Below, in pieces: positions 57,274 through 64,000 of a DNA stretch of 64,000 nt. Under the pieces are notes generated by a model. It had not been told where the DNA came from and ran no database searches. It worked only from the letters and a program-made list of their open reading frames with translations. A program made the position numbers and the translations under genes. The DNA comes from Eutreptiella sp. 'Long Island Sound 2002' (lineage: Eukaryota; Euglenozoa; Euglenophyceae; Eutreptiales; Eutreptiaceae): NCBI GenBank assembly GCA_964036045.1, contig OZ038382.1, positions 101,124,357 through 101,188,356 on the forward strand, written 5' to 3'. The number at the start of each line of letters is the position of its first letter. Position 1 is the stretch's first letter.

Positions 57274-60200
57274 ATCATCGACTTCAAAATTGTGGGGGTT
57301 TTTTCGGCCTTGATTCTGGACCCAAAGCCAGTCAGCTTGATGCTTATCGATTAATTTCGAGACAGTTTTATCTGCTCGTTGGACGTCGTCCAAAAACAAC
57401 GAAGCATCTTTACAAGGGCGAGGATTATTCAACGGCATGTTCCACCAACACTTCTTTCGTCCAAAGACAATTTCATTTGGAGAAAGGCCATGGTACAAAG
57501 GCGTGTTGTGGTAACGGCGAAGCAATGCGAACAGAACTTCAAGCCAGTGGAAATCTTTCTCACTCGCGAGCTCCTTAGGAAGCATATTTATAATTGAGCG
57601 GCGGGCTCTTTCGCCAGGCAGTGCTCGATGCGAGTGGATTTCACACCTGAGGTGGTGGATTCCAAGGCGAGCACATAATTCCCTCCACCATTCGGAGGTG
57701 TACTCTTTGCCTGAGTCCGTAACCACCTCGGATGGGACGTCCCAACCTCCCATCCAGGTCTGCGCGCACCATTTGGCGGCAGCCTTGCCAGTCATCGACT
57801 CGATGTTGCAAGGCAACACCTGAATGTAGCCGGAATGACGGCACTGAATAAGGAGCACACCATTGACCTTTTTATTGGTCCAATGGCACTCTTCGTCATC
57901 GAGTTCACCGAGATAGAAGAAATCACTGGTGACTCTGTTAAAGAGGCGCTCCGGAATAGGATGTGGCCTCAGATGGCCGTGCTTCTTCGCGCTGGGGGGC
58001 GTCGAGACAGCACATTGGGCACATCCGGCGGCTACTTTCATGCAGTGAGTATATAGCCGTGAGCCAAACAACCTATGTTTAATCATCGACCACAGTCGAC
58101 GGCCATGTGCGTGGGGGGACTCCCATTTATGCCACCAGTTTAACACTCGGGGGGCCAGGGCGTCTGGTACGCACAATTTACCCTCCATCCACAGCTTCCC
58201 CCCATCCAACGAATACTCAGAAAAAATCCCATCCTTGTGAGCATCTTTGGATTTGAGATTTCCAAAGACCTCTTTAAACATGAGATCCTGCAGATAATCG
58301 GACGTCCAGTCACGGATGATCAGGGAATCTTTCGGCAGGGGTGGAGTTTTGGCCGGATCTCGACGCTTAATGCCCTGGATCAACCGAAATCGACTTACTC
58401 GTCGGGTATAGTCAAACCGTTTCACACTCCCTGAGGAGGGATCGGTGACTTTCTCCACGAATTTCAGTGTTTTGGTGCAGATCTCATGAGCATGCGCCGG
58501 ATCTGAGATGGCCGTGATGTCGTGACACGGTAATGCGTGCTGTTTAACAGCGCATTGCATGCATGCACGTCGAATGAGCTTTTTTTCCTCTTGATCCCAC
58601 TCGATTATGACATGGCGGTCCTGCTCCGTACCATGGATGTTGGTACTTTGCAGCCCCTCTGAAGCGGGGTAAGCCCATCGGCTCAGAGCATCCGCTACCG
58701 TGTTGTGTTTTCCAGGCAAATACGACACATGGAGGTCAACCAGACTGAGAAATTCGTGCCATCTGGCCCGTCGACCAGCTGGGCTCGCGACAGTATCAAT
58801 GTGTTCGGTGGCCCAATACTCCAGAGATCGATGATCCGTCAGGACCTCGACTCGGTTGGTGCCAACCCACGATTGGTACTTTTTTAAAGCACAGATTATG
58901 GCGTAGGTTTCTTGCTCACGTGGCGACCATTGCATTTGGCGTGGGGCTAGCTTCCGAGACCAAAATGCAAGAGGGTAATGATCACCTGTGGCTTCATCAA
59001 CCTGTTCAAGGACAGCTCCGATCGCGTACCTAGAAGCGTCGGTTCTTATGTAGAAGGGTCGGTCGAATTGCGGCACGTGCAACGTGGCGACTTCGCAGAG
59101 GGCTGCCTTCAAATGATGGAAGGCCTCCTCGCACTCGTCAGTCCACTTGACACGAACCTTTGAACCTGCCTTGCCCGCATCTCCCCCTACCTTCAGTAAT
59201 TCAGTGAGAGGGGCAGCAAATTTGGCATAATTCGGCACAAAAGTGTGGTAAAAATTGCAACAACCCAGGAATCCTCTCAACTCCGTGATCGTCTCAGGGC
59301 GCTTCCACTTCTGAATAGCGACGAGCTTCCCTGGACTGGGTCGTCGGGTGCCATTCTCAAGGAGAGAACCGCAAAATTCGACTGATTTTAAAAATAATTT
59401 TCCCTTCTTTGGCCCACAAATCAGCTGATTGGCATCAAGAATGTCCAAAACTTGGTTCAGCTGCCTTTCATGTAGGGCCACCAGCTCGGCTTCGGTCAGT
59501 CCCTCCCCCTCTGTCGCGATGATTATGTCATCTATGTACACACTCACGAAGGCACGAAGCTCAGGATGGGCTGTAAAAAGCACATCCTCCATCATTCTTT
59601 GAAAAAACGAAGGGGCGTTCTTCAGGCCCATGGGCATGACCGTCCACTGGACTGGGCCACATGGCGTGCACATACAGGTGAGAGGTCGGCTGTCCTTCCT
59701 CAACGGCATTCGGTGAAAGCCGTGACGGAGATCCAGCACAGAAAACAAACGATCTCTTGCCCTCTTGGCGATTTCCTCCTCAATGAGGGGCAGGGGGTGT
59801 GAATCCGCCTTGGTTTCGGCGTTGAGATTGCGAAAATCAACAACCATTCGCCAACCATCAATAGTGTTCTGGTCTGCAGGCGGCGGCTTCGGGACTGTGA
59901 AGGGTGCACAGCACCATTCGCTGGTCATACAACCCTCAAGCCAACCAAATTCCCTGAGATTTCTCTCGATTATTTTTCTGAGTATCTCATGTTTGTGTCC
60001 ATGGTTCTCATAAGGACGCTGTTTCTTCGCCTTGTAACCTTCACGAAGCTCGATGAAGGCTTCACCGAACTGTCCACGGACAGGGGGGTCTTTGATCAAC
60101 TTCCCCGAAAGGGTTGTGTCCTTCCGTTCCTCAAAAATCTTTTCTCTTGCCTTGGAACACAACTCAGTGTCCACCTGATCGCCAGGAATTACTGTCGAAA

Positions 60201-61764
60201 AAACTTTGGCGACTTCTTCGGCTTTGGCAGGAAGAATCTTCTTACGGATGTCCCTAAAGAGGTCCGTATCAACTGCCTCTTGAAGATAGGTGGGTCGAGT
60301 GTAGACATTCCAGAGATTCTCTTCGTGATCCAGCACCTCGAAAGGGTCTATGAAAGCTTCCACACGGGGTTTTCCATAAAAAACTCTGAATTTGCGGCGC
60401 GATTCAAAATTTTTCTTCGCCCGTGCACTGAAGATTCTTTTCGATGTCGATCGTATTGGGGAAGAGGGAGACGAGGCGGATCCATTTGACGTTGGATCAC
60501 CTTGGGTATCTGACGGACAAAAATCAGAAAAAATAGATTCATCATCAGTACCCCGCTCAACCTCAGATTCAGACCCAACACAAGAATCAGTACCAGAATC
60601 AGCAGAATTAGAGTCAGAAAGCTTTCCATCCACCAGGAATGCAAGCGAACTCCAGGACCGCTGTGGCAGGGGACCTGTGTTGTCCCTGGCATACAGCTTA
60701 ATCTTCCTGGGAAGTTCGATGTAATCTACACAAATGTCTTGTAATTCCTGAAACCAAGGCTTGTCGTCCCACAAGGGCACAACTAAAATCGCCTGGGTTT
60801 TATCTTGCTTGATTTTGTGGATGACCTGCTGGATTAAGTGAAACGGAGGATTAATCCACAACTTCTTGTCCCATTTATGGGTCCAAGCGTCGCGAAGGTG
60901 CTTGTCAAAGCGCTTGTTCTCGCGGTTAGCAAAGGCATCATACTGTGGCCAAAAGGAATGGTGTTCATAAAAATATTCACAAATTGTATCGCGCCATTTG
61001 TCGACAACTCTGTAGGATGAAGAGTGCCAGCGCGAACGGCGTCGTGGCTGGGTGTCCCTACGAAGACATTCTAACTCTCGGGAGTAATCGGCACTCCCAT
61101 TCACCTCTGCAATGGTGACATCTTCGCCAAATTTTGGTGTAACCTTTTGCTTCAAAAATTCTTCTGCACTTTTAAACCCTGCGTGCAAAAAACGAAATTC
61201 AGGACGCTCCAAGGGACCTGACTCCAGCAAAAAACAACGCCGATGACCTACGGGCGCTACCCTGTTCTTGCGAAGCCACGGATGGCCCAAGTAAAGGTCA
61301 TACTTTATGTCGGCACGATAGAAGTAGTCATCCTTAAGGACAACTTCCTCCACATTACCTTCTTCCCAAAGGTCTTGAGCGACCAAATGAGTTGATATAT
61401 AACAACCGCGTTGCCCTGCTGCGAGAGAATGTCCAGAAACTCCCTCGAGGGTAACAGGATGAGGCGACTCAAACACGCAGTCGTCGGGTAAGAAAGAATT
61501 GGATTGGAGATTTACCTCTGATCCATTGTCACACAAACAAATGGCGAGATGGAAATTGCCCTTGCAATCAGAGACCCACATCTTTGTGACAAACTGACGG
61601 GCCCTGTGCTTGGACTGTACACCAACCTCGTCCACTACAACAGAAGGATCCGCTGCCGGATCCAGGGGAGAGGAGACAAGCGACCCTACATCAAGTAATG
61701 GTCGATCCGGTATCTGGGGATCATGCCTGAAATCGCCTGGGGAGGGGCGATTTTCGTGGCTCCC
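57271..61764 (-). CDS. pol: Pol polyprotein of Ty3-3: protease, methyltransferase-like, RT, RNase H, integrase
   Basis: The frame is open for about 1,500 codons with no early ATG. Numbering from a GTG at 61635: protease CLCDNGSEVNL (about 34-44, with Asp-Asn-Gly in place of Asp-Ser/Thr-Gly) and DLYLGHPWLRKN. The methyltransferase-like domain follows (YDAFANRENKRFD, LWINPPFHLIQQV near 263, ILVVPLWDDKPWFQEL). RT has GWRMVVDFRNLN, VMPMGLKNAPSFFQRMM and VYIDDIII near 700. RNase H has RTDASRYAIGAVL near 867, REQETYAIICAL, TDHRSLEYW and HNTVADALSRW. Integrase has the HHCC finger (about 1150-1195), TSDFFYLG near 1238, VTDSGKEY near 1307 and PGERAR near 1340, consistent with D,D-35-E. All catalytic boxes except the protease triad look intact. 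Confidence 0.93.
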   Translation of the reverse strand, partial: GSHENRPSPGDFRHDPQIPDRPLLDVGSLVSSPLDPAADPSVVVDEVGVQSKHRARQFVTKMWVSDCKGNFHLAICLCDNGSEVNLQSNSFLPDDCVFESPHPVTLEGVSGHSLAAGQRGCYISTHLVAQDLWEEGNVEEVVLKDDYFYRADIKYDLYLGHPWLRKNRVAPVGHRRCFLLESGPLERPEFRFLHAGFKSAEEFLKQKVTPKFGEDVTIAEVNGSADYSRELECLRRDTQPRRRSRWHSSSYRVVDKWRDTICEYFYEHHSFWPQYDAFANRENKRFDKHLRDAWTHKWDKKLWINPPFHLIQQVIHKIKQDKTQAILVVPLWDDKPWFQELQDICVDYIELPRKIKLYARDNTGPLPQRSWSSLAFLVDGKLSDSNSADSGTDSCVGSESEVERGTDDESIFSDFCPSDTQGDPTSNGSASSPSSPIRSTSKRIFSARAKKNFESRRKFRVFYGKPRVEAFIDPFEVLDHEENLWNVYTRPTYLQEAVDTDLFRDIRKKILPAKAEEVAKVFSTVIPGDQVDTELCSKAREKIFEERKDTTLSGKLIKDPPVRGQFGEAFIELREGYKAKKQRPYENHGHKHEILRKIIERNLREFGWLEGCMTSEWCCAPFTVPKPPPADQNTIDGWRMVVDFRNLNAETKADSHPLPLIEEEIAKRARDRLFSVLDLRHGFHRMPLRKDSRPLTCMCTPCGPVQWTVMPMGLKNAPSFFQRMMEDVLFTAHPELRAFVSVYIDDIIIATEGEGLTEAELVALHERQLNQVLDILDANQLICGPKKGKLFLKSVEFCGSLLENGTRRPSPGKLVAIQKWKRPETITELRGFLGCCNFYHTFVPNYAKFAAPLTELLKVGGDAGKAGSKVRVKWTDECEEAFHHLKAALCEVATLHVPQFDRPFYIRTDASRYAIGAVLEQVDEATGDHYPLAFWSRKLAPRQMQWSPREQETYAIICALKKYQSWVGTNRVEVLTDHRSLEYWATEHIDTVASPAGRRARWHEFLSLVDLHVSYLPGKHNTVADALSRWAYPASEGLQSTNIHGTEQDRHVIIEWDQEEKKLIRRACMQCAVKQHALPCHDITAISDPAHAHEICTKTLKFVEKVTDPSSGSVKRFDYTRRVSRFRLIQGIKRRDPAKTPPLPKDSLIIRDWTSDYLQDLMFKEVFGNLKSKDAHKDGIFSEYSLDGGKLWMEGKLCVPDALAPRVLNWWHKWESPHAHGRRLWSMIKHRLFGSRLYTHCMKVAAGCAQCAVSTPPSAKKHGHLRPHPIPERLFNRVTSDFFYLGELDDEECHWTNKKVNGVLLIQCRHSGYIQVLPCNIESMTGKAAAKWCAQTWMGGWDVPSEVVTDSGKEYTSEWWRELCARLGIHHLRCEIHSHRALPGERARRSIINMLPKELASEKDFHWLEVLFALLRRYHNTPLYHGLSPNEIVFGRKKCWWNMPLNNPRPCKDASLFLDDVQRADKTVSKLIDKHQADWLWVQNQGRKNPHNFEVDD

Positions 61765-61770
61765 CTAGGC
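61765..61770 (-). promoter_or_regulatory. Candidate gag-pol readthrough stop (UAG GGG)
   Basis: The minus strand reads GCC TAG GGG with gag and pol in the same phase. The 43 codons after the stop contain no further stop and no ATG before the protease. Stop-codon suppression is a known way to make Gag-Pol in some retroelements, so this is an inference from frame structure. Confidence 0.6.
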
Positions 61771-64000
61771 GTTCTGACCTCCAGTGGCTGCGTTAACATT
61801 GTGAACACACCCTGATTCGTCGACCCACTCATCTTGGAACGGATCATCTGCTGGATTCAAGGCATTTTCAACGTAATCTCGATCCGCATCGGACACCTGA
61901 TCTGCACCTGAGACCTGATCCACACGATGGTTGCCCTTTCCACGTCCACGGCCACGGCCGCCGGATGATGGACCTCCACCGTCGCCACGCCCTCTGCCCT
62001 TACCAGAGGAAGGGGTTCCCGAAGGATTTCCCTTACCTTTACCCTGAAATCCTGGAGCATTTCCTTTGTTTGTACCGGATTGAGGGGTTTGGCCTGGATT
62101 TCGATTTCCGCCTCCGGCGTTGCTATTGGGATTTGTCTGGCCGTTCGGCTGCCCACCGGAGCCGGATGGAGTCCGATTTCCTTTGCCTTGGGACCCGCCA
62201 GGGCCTCCAGTATTTTTGTTTCCACCGGAGGGGGTCGGATTCCCTTTTCCAGCCTTTCCACCATGCACCTGTCTGTCATTCCTGTCTGAATTCTGCGGAT
62301 TACTGATATTTTCACCAATCACCTTGTGATCGTAAGGAGACCATCGGTGATTACCAGTAGAATGCGTCTTAGCTCGGTTCGTAGAACCTAAAAGAAGGCA
62401 GATGCTACAGTGATCCTGAACATTCCGGGTGTCATTCACCTTTTTGTTGCCCTTTTGGGCCCCATTTTGGGTGTTTTGCTGGGTATTCTTGTTTCCCCCA
62501 AGACCCTCATGGAAATTTTGATTGGCGGCGTCAGCGAGCCGCTCAACCTCTTCCCACAATTCCTTCGGGGTGAACGAAAACACCCAGTTCTTGGCCTTCA
62601 GGCGTTGGCCATGGTAGCTTACTCCCCTGTTGAGGACTTGGACAAACAAGTCCCGATCCTCGTGTTCATTAAACTTGATTTTCCAAGTGTTTTCAGTGAA
62701 TTTCACCTTGGAAAACGACGTGGGGGAGCACGTTTGAAGTGCCTCCCTGACGGTAAACCGGTTGGCCGAGGCATCGAAGCCGTCGACCTCCGCCCACCAG
62801 GTCTTGACCTTTTCTTCGGACTGTTTGTTCCGAAGGGTGGCGGCGGTTTCTGAGGGGATCTTGTCAAAAATCAGATTTTTCAGCTCGGCACTAGAAAATT
62901 TTTCGCCTGAATGTTCAGATTCTTCCACTAAATTCCAGAAGCGCTGTCTCTTGTCTTGCACTTCGTGCAAGATTAATCGCGAGAATGAAGGAAAATTCTT
63001 CAACATCTGGTGGTAATGGTCCTCTGGCAGCCGGGATCCACGTACCTCCAACTGTTCCCACACCTCATCAAAGGTAAGGGGGGAACTTGAATCCTCACGA
63101 TCACTCCAGGTCCTGAGCCAAGTGTTGGCCGGCGCTCCCTCAAGGCAGTCCAAGAGGGCCATCAGGAACTGATCATCTTGGAGTTTTTGAGTCTTAACCC
63201 ACAGTTTAAATTCCCGTTGGAACTGAGGCCAACGTCTGGGGTTTCCATTATACTTCGGTTGCTTGGCAACCTGACGAAGTCGCAATGAAGTGGGATTAAG
63301 AAGCGAATCCAGCCCAACACCGGCCGTAATGGCAGACACCTTGGCGGCATCATTCGCCACACCAGCTCCGGCGAGGGTCTGGGCGAGCAACAGCTGGGCT
63401 AATGCATTGGAATCAGCAGCAGGAGGGGCAGTACGGGAGGCAGTTCGCTTGGCATTCTGAGCCTCAGTCCTAGCCTTCGCCATCCTACTCTGAGATCGAG
63501 AGATTGTAACCCTTTCCTTTAGCTTGGTCCTGCTGATCCTTGCATCGGTGGTCTTGGAGTCCACCGAAGGAGCAATTGAAAAAATTTCTGTCGACTCCTC
63601 CGACGGTTCTGTTGCTTGTTCCACCGATGATGCGCCCTCGGACCGCATGTGCGTCTTGAAAAGATCTTTAATTCCCAGCGTTTGAATGATGAGTTGCATT
63701 TGATCTTTGAGCAATTGGGGCTCAGTATCTCGCTGGAATCTGCAGGAGCAGTCGGCAGGACAGTACATACCGTGTCCTGAAGGGCCTGGGCAGGCTGTCG
63801 GACCGCTAATCTCAGTGGTTCGCAGCCAGGAGTCCGCTTGGGGAGCTCCTTCAGCCCTAATTTCCAGGCTTGCCTGCCTGGCTGCCTCTAAAATTCCTTC
63901 CTCAACCGCGGCGGCTAGATCGTCGCGGATGGAAACAGGGGGATGAGGGGCGGAAGGCCCGGCAACAGGTGCCTTGGTCTTCTCCTTCGGGAAGGGACTT
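61765..64000 (-). CDS. gag: Gag of Ty3-3, open to the window edge, ending in UAG
   Basis: The frame is open from 64000. The ATG at 63768 is internal, since coding-like sequence (VSIRDDLAAAVEEGILEAAR) continues upstream. A capsid-like helical region (KYNGNPRRWPQFQREFKLWV, MALLDCLEGAPANTWLRTW, FDEVWEQLEVRGSRLP) spans roughly residues 190-330 from that ATG. A CSIC Cys/His patch then precedes a Gly/Asn/Gln- and RGG-rich tail (GRGRGDGGGPSSGG). It ends at a single TAG (61765-61767) followed by GGG, with pol continuing in the same frame. Confidence 0.85.
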   Translation of the reverse strand, partial: SPFPKEKTKAPVAGPSAPHPPVSIRDDLAAAVEEGILEAARQASLEIRAEGAPQADSWLRTTEISGPTACPGPSGHGMYCPADCSCRFQRDTEPQLLKDQMQLIIQTLGIKDLFKTHMRSEGASSVEQATEPSEESTEIFSIAPSVDSKTTDARISRTKLKERVTISRSQSRMAKARTEAQNAKRTASRTAPPAADSNALAQLLLAQTLAGAGVANDAAKVSAITAGVGLDSLLNPTSLRLRQVAKQPKYNGNPRRWPQFQREFKLWVKTQKLQDDQFLMALLDCLEGAPANTWLRTWSDREDSSSPLTFDEVWEQLEVRGSRLPEDHYHQMLKNFPSFSRLILHEVQDKRQRFWNLVEESEHSGEKFSSAELKNLIFDKIPSETAATLRNKQSEEKVKTWWAEVDGFDASANRFTVREALQTCSPTSFSKVKFTENTWKIKFNEHEDRDLFVQVLNRGVSYHGQRLKAKNWVFSFTPKELWEEVERLADAANQNFHEGLGGNKNTQQNTQNGAQKGNKKVNDTRNVQDHCSICLLLGSTNRAKTHSTGNHRWSPYDHKVIGENISNPQNSDRNDRQVHGGKAGKGNPTPSGGNKNTGGPGGSQGKGNRTPSGSGGQPNGQTNPNSNAGGGNRNPGQTPQSGTNKGNAPGFQGKGKGNPSGTPSSGKGRGRGDGGGPSSGGRGRGRGKGNHRVDQVSGADQVSDADRDYVENALNPADDPFQDEWVDESGCVHNVNAATGGQNA

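Larger units (their letters stand above)
54202..64000 (-). mobile_element. Ty3/gypsy-type retrotransposon Ty3-3 (chromovirus-like), best preserved, right end beyond window
   Basis: The minus-strand order is gag (open to the right edge), UAG, pol (protease, methyltransferase-like, RT, RNase H, integrase), UGA and chromodomain tail. A 2.4-kb non-coding region that should contain the 3' LTR follows. It abuts the truncated end of Ty3-2 at 54201/54202, so it may be inserted into Ty3-2, whose remainder would then lie beyond 64000. Its proteins are clearly diverged from those of Ty3-1 and Ty3-2. Confidence 0.88.

Overview
This window looks like a nuclear, repeat-only stretch of a eukaryotic genome, most likely a GC-rich unicellular alga or other protist. 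The evidence is three Ty3/gypsy-type LTR retrotransposons (two with chromodomain-like tails), an APE-endonuclease LINE, a terminal-inverted-repeat DNA transposon with short spliceosomal introns, and several kilobases of satellite DNA. I recognise no host housekeeping gene, rRNA gene, functional tRNA gene, CRISPR array or bacterial operon. The lineage cannot be fixed from the sequence alone.

Layout, left to right. (1) 1-7176 is Ty3-1 on the minus strand: gag, protease, a DIRS-like methyltransferase-like domain, RT, RNase H, integrase and chromodomain, with an initiator-tRNA-Met primer site at 7165-7176. Many of its frame breaks sit on homopolymers. (2) 7840-15215 is satellite DNA: a (GGGGCA)n hexanucleotide array, two blocks of a repeated 22-bp motif, a ~64-bp tandem array and an ~83/166-bp higher-order array. 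(3) 15595-54201 is Ty3-2 on the plus strand, a decayed relative of Ty3-1 cut into three pieces by two later insertions. (4) Insertion one, 18892-41788, is flanked by the 7-bp duplication CTGGGGA. It is a ~22.9-kb minus-strand LINE: a 5' region of ~420-bp monomers, ORF1, then C2H2 finger, APE endonuclease, RT, RNase H and CCHC, followed by several kilobases of further coding-like sequence and a short-repeat tail. (5) Insertion two, 43380-52380, is flanked by the 5-bp duplication CAAGT. It is a 9,001-bp DNA transposon with 29-bp inverted repeats, a two-part transposase candidate, a repeat-protein gene and an intron-containing gene. It is peppered with an 18-bp palindrome seen nowhere else in the window. 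(6) 54202-64000 is Ty3-3 on the minus strand, the best-preserved element. Its gag and pol are in one frame separated by a single UAG, and its chromodomain tail follows a single UGA.

The insertions give a history: Ty3-2 integrated first, and the LINE and the TIR transposon later landed in its pol gene. Their boundaries can be read exactly because Ty3-1 supplies the uninterrupted version of the protein. The most novel candidates are the 9-kb TIR transposon with its palindrome system and palindrome-bearing introns, the giant LINE, and the methyltransferase-like NPPF domain between protease and RT in all three Ty3 elements.
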